DNA of 64,000 nt from assembly GCA_021502835.1 (NCBI GenBank), contig JAKFGP010000067.1, positions 1-64,000 on the forward strand. The letters run 5' to 3'. Below are positions 43,830 through 55,079 of this stretch, in pieces. Position numbers and translations under genes: made by a program. Origin of the DNA: Streptomyces thinghirensis. Its GTDB lineage: Bacteria; Actinomycetota; Actinomycetia; Streptomycetales; Streptomycetaceae. Each line of letters starts with the position of its first letter. Position 1 is the first letter of the stretch. The notes under the pieces were generated by a model that did no database searches, had not been told where the DNA came from, and saw nothing but the letters and a program-made list of their open reading frames with translations.

Positions 43830-46272
43830 TCATCGTCCCGGGCCCACCGGCCACGACATCCTCAACGGTCCACTCTCTCACCCGTGCCGGACGGGTCGGC
43901 GCTTCCGCTGCGGTGTCCGGTGTCGGGTCACTCGGCTGCTCCGGGTCGCCTGCCCGGGGGCGTGCCTCGGACTCTTCCTTGAGACGTTCGTCGGAGGCTT
44001 CCGGGTTCTGCGGACCGTTCCCGGAGTTCTCGAGCCCTCCGAGTCATCGGGCTGCTCCGTCTCGCCGGTTTCGCTCTTCTCCCGCGTCGCGGCGGCGGCA
44101 GCCGCTTGCGCTGTGTACATCCGGAAGCCGGCGAGGACGAGCAGCAGGACACCGCCGCCGATGACGAGCATCACGGTGGCCGTGATCTCGGTGACCTTCA
44201 CGTCGAAGGTGACGGGCTCGCCGTACTTGCCGCCCGTCCATCGTGTACAGCTGGGCGATCACCGTCGCACGGCCGTTGGCGTTGGCCGACGTGGTGAACT
44301 TCACCGACTGGCTGTGGCCGCCGGAGACCGAGATCGGCTGCTCCTCGTAGGCGGCGCCATCGATCTCGAGCCGCGTCGGGTTGGTCGAGGTGAGCCGCAG
44401 GACCAAGGGGCCGACGTCCTGCACCAGGTTGTTCTGCACCGTCACGGGAATCGTGGCGCTGCGACCGGAGAGCTTCGTCTCCGACTTGTCGATCAGTCTG
44501 ACCCGGCCGGTCAGCCCGTCGAGGTACAACTTCACGTCGTCGCGGAAGGACTCCGCCTCGGCGGCCCGGCCTCGCCACGATGCGGACATCTCCCGGTTCA
44601 GTGCGCGCCCGAACGGCGTCACCACCCGGGACGGGTCCGACAGGACGACCTTGAAGTTGCCGAGCGTGTCCTGCGTCCGCGCGATCTGCACGAACGCCGT
44701 CCGGGGCAGTTCCTTCTTGCGCAGCGCCGAGGGGTAGGAGGAGGTTCCGGGCACCTTGGTGGTGGCGTCCGGGTCCGGCTTGGCCGTGGCGGCCGCCGCC
44801 AGCTTCTGCGACTCGGACCAGGTACCGCCCTGCAGCGCCCGCAGTGCCTCGGCCATCGCGCGTGCCTGGTTCCCGGAGGGCATGCGCTGCGGGGCGATGA
44901 CGACGCTGCGCTGCTTGCCGGTCTGGAGGCCCATGGCCAGGCTCTGGGCGAGGAACCGCTGCACCGCGAGCGTGGACGCGGAGGCCCTCGTCAGATCGCC
45001 CTCGAACGCGGTGGACAGCCGGGCGTCCGCGACGACGGCCGTCGCCGCCGCCGATGGGGCGGGCCGCGGAGGGCGTGTACGGCAGGCCGCTGGTCTCCTG
45101 GAGGCTGTCGCTACGGGCGATCACCTTGTCGGCGCCCGCGGAGGTGGCGACCTTGACGATCGACCCGTCGACGGCGCCGTCCACGGGCCAGGCGAAGTCG
45201 GTGTTCGGCTTCACGTGGAGGATCGGCTCGACCGTGTTGTCGATGACGTCCGTGGCACTCTTCAGCTGGTTCAGCGATCCGGTGACATCCGTGCCGTTGT
45301 GGGCCAGGGACGCCAGGTCCGGGTCGGCGAAGGGAAGGGCGACGACCTCCTTGTCGGCCACCGCGTCCTGCAGCTCGGCGAGCCACTGCTTGGCGACCGC
45401 CTGATGGGTGCCGGCGACCGTCTTGTCGCCGTCCCGGACGCGGTAGCTGCCCGTCATCGCGTCGACGGAGGCCAGCAGGTCCGGGTCGACCACCCAGGTG
45501 ACGTCGAGGTCCTTGCCCAGCGTCACCATCTGGTTCAGCCGGCCCCCGGGGAGATCTCCTTGGCCAGGTCGTCATTGAGGAAGACCGGTGTCTGCTCCTC
45601 GTTCGGTCCCGTCTCGGCGGCCATGTGCGTGGTCGACACGAGCGGCCACAGAGCCGTCGTCTTCGTCTTGGGGTCGGCCTCGTCGGGCTGCCAGGGCAGG
45701 AAGGTCCGCTGGATGCCGAGGATCTGCTCCCAAGGCTGCGCGGAGGTCTCCCCGGACAGCGAGACGGCGAATTCGTAGACGCCGTCCTCGCCCAGGTCCA
45801 GGTCGTCGACCGGCACGGAGATGTTGAAGTGCTCGGCGACGCCGGGGCTGAGCTTGGAGAACTTCTCGGTGTACTTGTCGTCGATCTCCGGGGCGATGGT
45901 CCCCTGAAGATCGTTGCTGTCCTTGGCGATCGCGTCGAGGGACGAGCGGGTGTTGACCTCGGGCCCCACGCGCAGGCCCACGTGGGCGTCGGTGACGGCC
46001 TGCTTGCCGTGGTTGGTCACGGTGCCCGACACGGTCACCGTGTCCCCGTCCGTGGGCGCGGAGGGAGTGAGTGAGTCGACCGCGACGGCCACCGAGCCCG
46101 AATCCGCGTCGGCCTTGGCCGAAGACTGCCCGTCGGCGTGCGCCGATCCGGCGGCCGGCAGCTGCACCAGGCCGGCCAGCAGCGGCGCCCCGGCGATCAG
46201 CGCCGTGGTGCGCCGTAGCCACCGGCGGGCAGGTGAGGGACTGGTCCCCTGGAAGTCTGCCGCCTCGGCCAC
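43830..46272 (-). CDS. DUF6049 family exported membrane protein (frameshifted)
   Basis: ATG at 46272 gives MAEAADFQGTSPSPARRWLR with a signal peptide (ALIAGAPLLAGLVQLPAAGS). A large extracytoplasmic region follows, with an Ig-like start (SVAVAVDSLTPSAPTDGDTV) and a middle domain containing GKDLDVTWVVDPDLLASVDA. A final beta domain precedes the membrane helix VMLVIGGGVLLLVLAGFRMY and a short acidic cytoplasmic tail. Frame changes lie near 45545, 45050, 44240 and 44030-44075. The stop at 43830 lies 13 bases before murJ, so the genes are probably co-transcribed. The family is conserved in actinobacteria beside murJ, with no known activity; a cell wall role is likely. Confidence 0.87.
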
Positions 46273-46504
46273 GCGCTCGCCCGTCCCTCGTCGTCGTCAG
46301 TGGTCGTCGGAATGTGCGTCCACGAATGGTAACGATGCGCGCCGAGGGGAAGTGCCGCGGAGTAGGCCACAAGATCCGCCACCGAGCGCGGCTGCCCCGT
46401 ATGTGCGCCTATAAAGGGAGCGCAGTGGAAGTGGGGTTTTCGGTGCGCGATCACCGATCAATGGGGACGTCGGTCTCCGCTCGGGCCACGTACCCTCTTC
46501 TGTT

Positions 46505-47954
46505 GTGCCGAACGCCAACGAAGCCAGCCCCAGTGCCCTCAGCCAGGAGCAGCCCCGCGCCGTGAGCGAACCGCTGCGGGTCGCCCCTGTCGCCGACGAC
46601 CTCGCCCGCCGCTTTCAGGAGGCCGGGTTCTCTCTTGCCCTGGTCGGTGGCTCGGTCCGGGACGCGTTGCTCGGCCGGCTCGGCAGCGACCTGGACTTCA
46701 CGACCGACGCCCTCCCGCAGGACGTACTGAAGATCGTGCGGCCCTGGGCGGACGCCGTCTGGGAGGTCGGGATCGCGTTCGGCACTGTCGGGGCGCAGAA
46801 AGACGGCTGGCAGATCGAGGTGACCACCTACCGGTCGGAGGCGTACGACCGCACGTCGCGCAAGCCGGAGGTGTCGTACGGCGACTCCATCGAGGAGGAC
46901 CTCGTCCGGCGTGACTTCACGGTGAACGCGATGGCCGTCGCGCTCCCGGAGAAGAGGTTCATCGATCCGCACGGCGGACTCGACGATCTCGCGGCGCGTG
47001 TGCTGCGTACTCCGGGCACCCCCGAGGAGTCCTTCTCCGACGATCCGCTCCGGATGATGCGGGCCGCGCGGTTCGCCGCGCAGCTGGACTTCGAGGTGGC
47101 TCCCGAGGTGGTCGCCGCGATGAAGGACATGGCCGGACGCATCGACATCGTCTCGGCCGAGCGGGTCCGGGACGAGCTGAACAAGCTGGTCCTCTCCTCT
47201 CACCCGCGCAAGGGGCTGAGCCTGCTGGTGGAGAGCGGTATCGCCGAGCGGGTCCTGCCCGAGCTGCCGGCGCTGCGCCTGGAGCGGGACGAGCACCACC
47301 GGCACAAGGACGTCTACGACCACACACTCATCGTCCTGGAGCAGGCGATGGCCCTGGAGAACGAGGGCCCCGACCTGACCCTGCGCCTTGCGGCCCTGCT
47401 GCACGACATCGGCAAGCCGCGCACGCGCCGCTTCGAGAAGGACGGCCGGGTCTCGTTCCACCACCACGAAGTGGTCGGGGCCAAGATGACGAAGAAGCGC
47501 ATGACCGCTCTCAAGTACTCCAACGACCTGGTGAAGGATGTCTCACGCCTGGTCGAGCTGCACCTGCGTTTCCATGGTTACGGCACGGGCGAGTGGACGG
47601 ACTCCGGCGGTCCGTCGGTATGTCCGGGACGCCGGGCAAGCGCTGCTCGACCGGCTCCACAAGCTGACCCGTTCGGACTGCACGACCCGCAACAAGCGCA
47701 AGGCCTCTGCGCTGTCGCGCGCGTATGACGGGCTGGAGGAACGGATCGCGCAGCTCCAGGAGCAGGAGGAACTGGACGCGATCCGCCCGGACCTGGATGG
47801 CAACCAGATCATGGAGATCCTCGGCGTCCGTCCCGGACCGGCCGTCGGTCAGGCCTACAGGCACCTGCTGGAGCTCCGCCTGGAGAACGGGCCGATGGAA
47901 CACGACGCGGCGGTGGCGGCGCTCAAGGAGTGGTGGGCCGAGCAGGAGGCGTGA
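46505..47954 (+). CDS. cca: CCA tRNA nucleotidyltransferase (one frameshift)
   Basis: GTG at 46505 gives VPNANEASPSALSQEQPRAV. The nucleotidyltransferase head shows FSLALVGGSVRDALLGRL and GSDLDFTTDALPQD (metal Asp pair); the neck shows EEDLVRRDFTVNAMAVAL and DDPLRMMRAARFAAQLDFEV. A C-terminal HD domain reads LAALLHDIGKPRTRRFEKD and VSFHHHEVVGAKM, as in actinobacterial PcnA/Cca. One frame change lies near 47605. It adds or repairs the CCA end, needed here because neither tRNA in the window encodes a full CCA. Confidence 0.95.
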
Positions 47955-47972
47955 AGCGTGGACCGGCGTCAT

Positions 47973-47986
47973 GTTTCACGTGAAAC
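47973..47986. other. parS site
   Basis: Exact GTTTCACGTGAAAC, 19 bases after the cca stop. Confidence 0.95.
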
Positions 47987-48042
47987 ACGACGCCGGTGAC
48001 GAAAAGCGTGAGGCTGGCGGCGAACAAGCTGAAGGGGGCGGT

Positions 48043-48056
48043 GTTTCACGTGAAAC
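48043..48056. other. parS site
   Basis: Exact GTTTCACGTGAAAC between cca and the LppU gene, 70 bases from the previous site. Confidence 0.95.
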
Positions 48057-48113
48057 ACCGCCCCTCAAGACCGTCCGCGTGAAGCGTCCGAACCTCTGCC
48101 CTGCTTCTTTGCC

Positions 48114-48638
48114 CTACTTCTTGTAGTCCTTCAGGCAGAGCAGGAAGTCGCTGCCGCTGCCGCTCTCGGTGTACGAGTACTGGAAGTCCTTGGCCTCTTC
48201 CGAGCACTTGTTCTCGGCGGTGAGAGCGGAGTAGGAACCCTCGACCTTGGCCAGCACCACGTACTGGGCCTTCGAGTCGCCACAGTCGACGATCTCGAGG
48301 TCCGGGTTGCTGTCGCTGCTGCTGCCACGGTGCATGCAGTCGCCGACCGCGGCCGAGGTGGCGTCGTCCCGGCTGGCGATGTAGCCGCCGACGGCCACAC
48401 CGACAACGACCACGGCGATGACGATGTTCTTGATCAGCTTGAACTTGTTGCGGCGCGGCGGCTGCGGCGGCACCGGGGCGCACGGTGCACCCTGCTGAGG
48501 GAAACCGGGCTGACCAGGCTGCTGCGGGAAGCCCGGCTGCTGACCCTGGGCGAAGGGATTCTGTCCGTGGGGCTGCTGCGGAGCCTGCGGCTGGCCCTGC
48601 GCGAACGGGTTGCCCTGGGGCGGCGGCGGAGTGGTCAC
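48114..48638 (-). CDS. LppU/SCO3897 family membrane protein (one frameshift possible)
   Basis: GTG at 48638 follows AGGGGGACC; an ATG at 48659 would add seven residues. The N-terminus is a Pro/Gln/Gly-rich repeat region (NPFAQGQ occurs three times). One membrane helix (LIKNIVIAVVVVGVAVGGYI) leads to an external domain with paired Cys: TSAAVGDCMHRGSSSDSNPD, LEIVDCGDSKAQYVVLAKVE, ENKCSEEAKDF and FLLCLKDYKK. The family occurs across actinobacteria; no activity is known. It lies by itself downstream of two parS sites. Confidence 0.88.
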   Translation of the reverse strand: MTTPPPPQGNPFAQGQPQAPQQPHGQNPFAQGQQPGFPQQPGQPGFPQQGAPCAPVPPQPPRRNKFKLIKNIVIAVVVVGVAVGGYIASRDDATSAAVGDCMHRGSSSDSNPDLEIVDCGDSKAQYVVLAKVEGSYSALTAENKCSEEAKDFQYSYTESGSGSDFLLCLKDYKK

Positions 48639-48762
48639 TGGGGGTCCCCCTGAAAACATAGGTGCGTGTCGCGGACATGGCGCGAAATAAGACGCACGTA
48701 AGCTACCGGGTCCCACTGACATCTCTGTAGTCCGGTGGGGCTCTGTGGCACTGATGTGACAC

Positions 48763-50027
48763 TTACTGGCTCTCAAACCGGGCCATAGCTGTCGCAACCA
48801 CTCCGTAGACCAGGGCGACCGTCACGACCAGCGGCACCGACCGCCCGTCCGGCGGCAGCATCAACGCGGCCACCCCGGCGGCGCCGACGAAGGCGACGTT
48901 GAACAGCACGTCGTACACGGAGAAGATCCGGCCACGGAAGGCATCGTCGACCGAGGACTGCACGACCGTGTCGGTCGCGATCTTCGCCCCCCTGCGTCGT
49001 CAGGCCCAGGACGAACGCGGCGGCGAGCAGCGGCACGGTGGCGAACGGCAGACCGAGTGCCGGGACCAGCACCGTGGCGGCCCCCGCGCACACCGCCAGC
49101 CAGCGGCCGGGCCCGAGCCGTCCCGCCGCCCAGGGAGTGATCACCGCGGCCGCGAAGAAGCCCGTGCCGGAGACGCCCAGGGCCAGCCCCAGCAGAGCGA
49201 GCCCCTCGTCCGTGTCCGAGGTCAGGGCGTACCGGCACAGCATCAGCAGCATCACCAGCAGGGCGCCGTAGCAGAACCGCATCAGCGTCATGCCCGCGAG
49301 CGACCAGGCCGCTTCCCCGGCGTGCGGGTGCGGCGAGATGACGTACCCCCGCCACCAGGTCGCGAGCGGTGCCGACGAGAGCCGAGGCCAGCCGAGGCGG
49401 GACGAGCGCGGGATCGGGGCCCAGCAGCTCCACGGCGATGCGAAGCGACGCCAGCGCCCCGCACAGGTACAGGGCGGCCCCGAGCAGCACCACGGCGGCA
49501 TCGGAGTCCGCGACCACGAGGCGTACGACGAAGGCGAGGCCGCCGCCGGCCGTCGCGGCCAGGGTGCCGGCCGTCGGAGAGAGCGAGTTGGCGACCACCA
49601 GACGCTCCTCGTCCACCACACGCGGCAGCGCGGCGGACAGGCCTGCGAGAACGAAGCGGTTGACGGCGGTGACGCAGAGGGCCGAGACGTAGAAGAGCCA
49701 GTCCGGGACGGAGGCGATCATCAGCACGGCCGTCACCGATGCCAGTACGGCGCGCAGCAGGTTGCCGTACAGAAAGACCTGGCGGCGGCGCCAGCGGTCC
49801 AGCAGAACGCCGGCGAAGGGGCCCCACCAGGGAGTACGGGAGCAGCAGAACCGCCATCGCGGAGGCGATCGCGGCGGGCGAGGTCTGCTTCTCCGGGAGA
49901 AGACCACATAGGTGGCGAGCGCGACCTGGTAGACGCCGTCGGCGCCCTGGGAGAGCAGGCGTACGGCGAGCAGGCGCCGGAAGCCCTTCAGGCGCAGCAG
50001 GAGGCGCAGGTCACGGACGACGGCCAT
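48763..50027 (-). CDS. Major facilitator superfamily transporter (frameshifted)
   Basis: ATG at 50027 gives MAVVRDLRLLLRLKGFRRLL. About twelve membrane helices follow, with the MFS loop motif GPFAGVLLDRWRRRQVFLYG between helices 2 and 3. Later parts read LMRFCYGALLVMLLMLCRYA, LGVSGTGFFAAAVITPWAAG and FRGRIFSVYDVLFNVAFVGA. It ends ATAMARFESQ. Frame changes lie near 49905, 49825, 49350 and 48995. The substrate is not predictable. It is separated from ino1 by 76 bases on the same strand. Confidence 0.85.
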
Positions 50028-50103
50028 GGGGCACAGCCTCACATACGGGAAGGTCCCCGGGTCAAGCGACCCGGGGACCTCGACGGACCGGAGTCCGCGC
50101 TCG

Positions 50104-51191
50104 TCAGCGCTCGACCTCGCCGGCGATGAACTTCTCGACGTTGGCACGGGCCTCGTCGTCGAAGTACTGGACCGGCGGGGACTTCATGAAGTAGCTCGAC
50201 GCGGAGAGGATCGGCCCGCCGATGCCGCGGTCCTTGGCGATCTTCGCGGCGCGCAGGGCGTCGATGATGACACCGGCAGAGTTCGGGGAGTCCCAGACCT
50301 CGAGCTTGTACTCCAGGTTCAGCGGGACGTCACCGAACGCACGGCCCTCCAGGCGGACGTAGGCCCACTTGCGGTCGTCCAGCCAGGCGACGTAGTCGGA
50401 CGGGCCGATGTGGACGTTGTCCGCGCCCAGGTCCCGGTCGGGGGATCTGGGAGGTGACGGCCTGCGTCTTGGAGATCTTCTTGGACTCCAGGCGCTCGCG
50501 CTCGAGCATGTTCTTGAAGTCCATGTTGCCGCCGACGTTCAGCTGCATCGTGCGGTCCAGGACGACGCCCCGGTCCTCGAACAGCTTTCGCCATGACGCG
50601 GTGCGTGATGGTGGCGCCGACCTGCGACTTGATGTCGTCGCCGACGATCGGGACACCCGCCTCGGTGAACTTGTCCGCCCACTCCTTGGTGCCGGCGATG
50701 AAGACCGGGAGGGCGTTGACGAAGGCGACCTTGGCGTCGATGGCGCACTGGGCGTAGTACTTCGCCGCGTCCTCGGAACCGACGGGCAGGTAGCAGACGA
50801 GAACGTCGACCTGCTGGTCCTGAGGATCTGGACGACGTCGACCGGCGCCTCGGCGGACTCCTCGATGGTCTCGCGGTAGTACTTGCCGAGAACCGTCGTA
50901 CGTGTGACCGCGCTGGACCTGGACGCCGCTGTTCGGGACGTCGCAGATCTTGATGGTGTTAGTCCTCGGAGGCGCCGATGGCGTCCGCGAGGTCCAGGCC
51001 GACCTTCTTGGCGTCCACGTCGAAGGCGGCGACGAACTCGATGTCACTGACGTGGTAGTCGCCGAACTGGACGTGCATCAGGCCGGGGACCTTGGCCGCC
51101 GGGTCCGGCGTCCCTTGTAGTACTCGACGCCCTGCACCAGCGATGCGGCGCAGTTGCCCACACCGACGATGGCTACGCGAGCCGAACCCAT
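50104..51191 (-). CDS. ino1: Inositol-3-phosphate synthase (frameshifted)
   Basis: ATG at 51191 gives [20 protein letters not shown], the NAD-binding GxGxxx motif. [20 protein letters not shown], then [35 protein letters not shown] and the active-site segment [20 protein letters not shown] place it in the prokaryotic INO1 group. It ends [11 protein letters not shown]. Frame changes lie near 51115, 50965, 50900, 50825, 50590 and 50445. It turns glucose 6-phosphate into inositol 3-phosphate, the precursor of mycothiol and phosphatidylinositol. The PadR regulator directly upstream may control it. Confidence 0.94.
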
Positions 51192-51234
51192 TCCGGTTGC
51201 TCCCTGTGTGTACGAGTAGGCCCTGACTGGGCGC

Positions 51235-51911
51235 TCACATGGCGGTGTGCCGGGCGTATCCGGCCGGGGGTCGTCCCCCGGCCGGGGCAGGCCGCCCGTC
51301 GCTCCAGATGTCCTGTCCTGTTGAGCGGTCCCCTCCGCGGCGGAACCCCGCAGTCCCGCCCCGCCCGCTCGCTCTCGATGAGCTCGTTCAGCCAGCGCAC
51401 CTCGCGCTCCACGGACTCCATTCCGTGGCGCTGGAGCTCAAGCGTGTAGTCATCGAGCCGCTCCCGGGTACGCGCCAAGGAGGCGCTCATCTTCTCCAGG
51501 CGCTCCTCCAGCCGACTGCGACGGCCCTCGAGCACGCGCATGCGCCACGTCACGCGACGTCTGCCCGAAGAACGCGAAGCGAGCGGCGAAGGTCTCGTCC
51601 TCGTAGGCGTCCGGGCCGGTCTGGGAGAGGAGCTGCTCGAAGTGTTCCTTACCTTCGGCCGTCAACCGGTAGACGATCTTGGCGCGGCGCCCCGTGAGGG
51701 ACGCGGCGGCCTCGTCGACGTTCCCCGGTTCCTCGATCAACCAGCCGTTGGCGACCAGCGTCTTGAGGCAGGGGTAGAGCGTCCCGTAGCTGAACGCCCG
51801 GAACACACCCAGTGACGTGTTGAGTCGTTTACGCAGCTCATAGCCGTGCATCGGGGATTCGCGGAGCAGGCCGAGTACGGCGAACTCGAGGATGCCGGAA
51901 CGTCGGCTCAT
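51235..51911 (-). CDS. PadR family transcriptional regulator (frameshifted)
   Basis: ATG at 51911 gives MSRRSGILEFAVLGLLRESP. The winged helix is MHGYELRKRLNTSLGVFRAF and SYGTLYPCLKTLVANGWLIE, with the wing RAKIVYRLTAEGKEHFEQLL. A long helix pair (LEERLEKMSASLARTRERLD) provides dimerisation, as in the longer PadR type. The tail needs a frame correction near 51350 to end in YARHTAM at 51235. The gene lies 43 bases ahead of ino1, and a perfect palindrome sits 30 bases upstream of its start. Autoregulation and control of ino1 are likely but inferred. Confidence 0.88.
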
Positions 51912-52259
51912 CGTCGCCTCCTCTCGTCCCTATGCCGCGCTGATGTATCGACTCGATACATCAGCACGATAGAACGAGCTTCCGCGTGCGACAAGAGGGG
52001 GAACTCGTGAACGGGGTCACATCAGGGATTCATCGAGTGCAAGTTGCCTGATTTGAGGTGAACTTGAGGCTCGGGGGTTTTGACGGTGCGTAGTCTGTGC
52101 GCCAAACCACAGGAACCGAGTGACGCGTGGGGGGCGTCCTCGTCCCTGGTGCAGTACGGGTTAATGCGGAAGGGACCGCATCCGTACTTCGGGGGGACCG
52201 GAAACCAGCCGCCTTTACCAGGCGCGCAAAGGTGCGCCTGCCCGAGGAGTAGTCGTTCG
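51912..52259. promoter_or_regulatory. padR / penicillin-binding protein divergent region
   Basis: These 348 bases hold the 23-bp palindrome at 51941-51963 and presumably both promoters. GAGGAG at 52238-52243 serves the plus-strand gene. I see nothing else that can be named. Confidence 0.5.
51941..51963. promoter_or_regulatory. Palindromic operator, probably for PadR
   Basis: TGATGTATCGA, one central C, then TCGATACATCA form a perfect 11+1+11 inverted repeat. It is AT-rich for this genome and contains the ATGTAT...ATACAT pattern usual for PadR operators. It sits 30 bases upstream of the padR start codon. Confidence 0.8.
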
Positions 52260-54949
52260 ATGAGCGAGCACCGTCGCAAACCGCCGCAGCCGCAGGGAGG
52301 CGGACGTGCGCGGCCGACGCGGCCAGTCCGGCTCGTCCTCCGGTCGCCGTGCGGCACCGCGAGGCGCCACAGGGTCTCCGTCCGGCTCGTACGGTCCGGA
52401 GGACGAGGAGCGTCCGTACGGCAGCCGTGCCGAAGCCCGGCGCGCGGCACAGCGGGGCGGAGGCGGTCGCCGTGAGAGCGGCCGAGCCGGGCCGCGGCGG
52501 CCGGCGAGCCGATTCTGCCGGGCCGGTCGTGGTCGGCAGAGGGCGCGCGGCCCCGCCCGGCAAGAAGCGGATGATCGACTATCCGCGCGGAGACCGGGAT
52601 GGGTGGCGTCGCTGGATGCCCTCCTGGAAGCTTGTCTCCGGGCTGTGCATCGGCTTCTTCGGCAGTCGGCGGCCGCCGCAGGCATCGCCTGCGCCATGGT
52701 GGGCATCCCTGACGTCGCCAAAGATCGCGGAAGCTCAGAAACAACGTCTACTACTGGGCCGACGGCGCCCAGATGGCCGCCACGGGCGGTGACCGGAACC
52801 GCCAGAGCGTCGACCTCTCCCAGGATCCCCAGCGAAATGCGCAACGCGATCATTTCCCAGGAGAACAAGACGTTCCTACCCGACAGCGGCATCGACCCCA
52901 AGGGCATCGCCCGCGCCGTGTTCAACATGGCCAGGGCGGTGACACGCAGGGTGGTTCCACCATCCCAGCAGTACGTGAAGAACGCGATGCTGAACGACCA
53001 GTCGCAGACGATCTCCCGCAAGGTCAAGGAGATCTTCGTCTCGATCAAGGTCGGTACCGAGGTACCCAAGGACGAGATCTCGAGGGCTACCTGAACTCCG
53101 CGTACTACGGCCGTGGCGCCTATGGCATCCAGGCGGCCGCACGCGCGTACTTCAACGTGGACGCCGTCGATCTCAACGCGGGCCAGTGGCCTTCCTGTCC
53201 GCGATGCTCAAGGGCGCCACGTACTACGACCCGGGGGCGCGACTCGATCGACCCGGCCGCCACGCAGCAGGCCAACAGCAAGCGTGCCAACGCCCAGATG
53301 CAGGACACGCCCGACAAGATGGTGGAGTACGGGCATCTGAGCCGGGGAGGACCGGGCGAGGTTCACGGAACCCCCAAGGTGGAGAATCCGCAGGTCGAAC
53401 CGCAGCTGGGCGGCGAGACCGGTTACCTCGTCAGGCTTGCCAAGGCTCCCGTGGTCCGGAGCGGCGTCGCTACTGAGCAGAAGCTGGAGAAGGGCGGCTA
53501 CTCGATCTACACGACCTTGGCCGACAAGAAGAAGGTCCAGGATCTCGAAACCGCGGTCCAGAAGGTCTACAAGAAGAATATCGACCCCGAGAAGCGCCCC
53601 GAGACGGACACACGTCCAGTTCGGCGGGGCTTGGTGAACCCGAGACCGGCGCCATCGAGGCCATCTACGGCGGTGAGGACGCCACCAAGACCACCAACAA
53701 CGCCGACGTCACCGGCGCCCAGGTCGGTTCGACATTCAAGCCGTATGTGCTCGCGGCCGCGATGAAGTGGGGCGTGCGCGATCCCGAACTCGGTGAGACC
53801 CAGGCTCAGGACGAACGCACCGTCGTCTCCCCGAAGAGCCTCTACAGCGGCAAGAACAACCTCAAGATCAAGAACTATGACGGCTCGGTCTGGCAGAACG
53901 AGAAGGGCGAGCAGTGGCGTCAGGAGAACGACGGCAAGCAAGACGTCGGTGAAGCGCCTGACTACAAGATCGACCTGCGTGAAGGCCATGCGGGAAGTCG
54001 GTCAACTCCGCCTTCGTTCAGCTCGGCATGGATGTCGGCCTGGACAAGTTGAGAGGAGGCCGCCGTCGACGCCGGACTCCTGGAGGACAGCCTGGCGGGC
54101 TCCTCCTACCCGTCCTTCTCCTCGGTGTCTCGGACCCGAGCGCCATCCGCATGGCGGGCGCGTACGCCACCTTCGCGGACAGTGGCAAGCAGCGCGAGCC
54201 CTTCTCCGTCACCAAGGTGTCGAACAAGGGCGGCACGGTCTACACGCACAAGGTGGAGACCAAGCAGGCGTTCACCGCGAAGGTCGCGGACAACGTCACG
54301 GACGTCCTGGAAGACCGTCGTCGAGGACGGAACGGGTTCCAACGCCTAGTTGGCCGGCCGAGAGGTGGCCGGCAAGACCGGTACCACGGACGGCAACCAG
54401 TCCGCCTGGTTCGTCGGCTAGCACCCCGCAGCTGTCGACCGCGATCAGCATGTTCCGCTACCCGGACGACGAGACCATCAAGAACCGCTCGTTCCTGGAG
54501 ATGTATCGGAACGGGTGGCGAGAAGAAGATCCACGGTGCGTCCTTCCCGTCCATCATCTGGCAGGACTACATGGAAGACGCGCTGAAGGGCACCAAGGCG
54601 GAGAAGTTCCCGAAGCCGGAGCCCATCGGCGAGGTCATCAACGACACCCCGCCGCCCAGCCCGACTCCCTCGCCCTCCCAGACGGAGGAGGAGACGAGTC
54701 CGTCACCGACGCCGTCGCCCAGTAAGACCGAGACCAGCCCTTCGCCCTCGCCGAGCAACACCTGCGGCGTCTTCGAGTTCAACTGCGAGGACGGCGACAA
54801 CAGCGGCAATGAGAACGCCGGCAACGAGAACGGTGGCTCGGAAGGCAGTCCGTCCCCTTCGACGTCGCCCAGTGAGACAGGGGAAGAGGACGACAGCAGA
54901 GGCAACCAGAACGGAGGCGGCGGCTTCATCTCCGGCCAGAACGGCTTAG
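52260..54949 (+). CDS. Class A penicillin-binding protein (heavily frameshifted)
   Basis: ATG at 52260 gives MSEHRRKPPQPQGGGRARP. A basic disordered cytoplasmic part is followed by one membrane helix (near 52640-52700). The glycosyltransferase 51 domain shows IISQENKTFYTDSGIDPKGI, GGSTITQQYVKNAML, VGTEVPKDEILEGYLNSAYY and RGAYGIQAAARAYFNVD. The transpeptidase has SxxK in GAQVGSTFKPYVLA, SxN in ESVNSAFVQL and KTGTTDGNQSAWFVGY. The C-terminal tail is low-complexity (PSPTPSPS, ENAGNENGGSEG) and its stop is near 54949 or, uncorrected, 55005. More than fifteen frame changes occur. It polymerises and cross-links peptidoglycan outside the membrane. Confidence 0.93.
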
Positions 54950-54972
54950 CCGCCGGAATATCCGGCATGGGT

Positions 54973-54986
54973 GTTTCACGTGAAAC
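54973..54986. other. parS site
   Basis: Exact GTTTCACGTGAAAC just after the penicillin-binding protein stop. Confidence 0.95.
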
Positions 54987-54994
54987 ACCCGCAA

Positions 54995-55008
54995 GTTTCA
55001 CGTGAAAC
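54995..55008. other. parS site
   Basis: Exact GTTTCACGTGAAAC, 22 bases (two helical turns) from the site at 54973. Confidence 0.95.
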
Positions 55009-55079
55009 AGGGGCCGCCGCATCCACAGGGGTGCGGCGGCCTCGCCGTATTCCCAGGTGCGTACGGCAGGACGTGCCCT

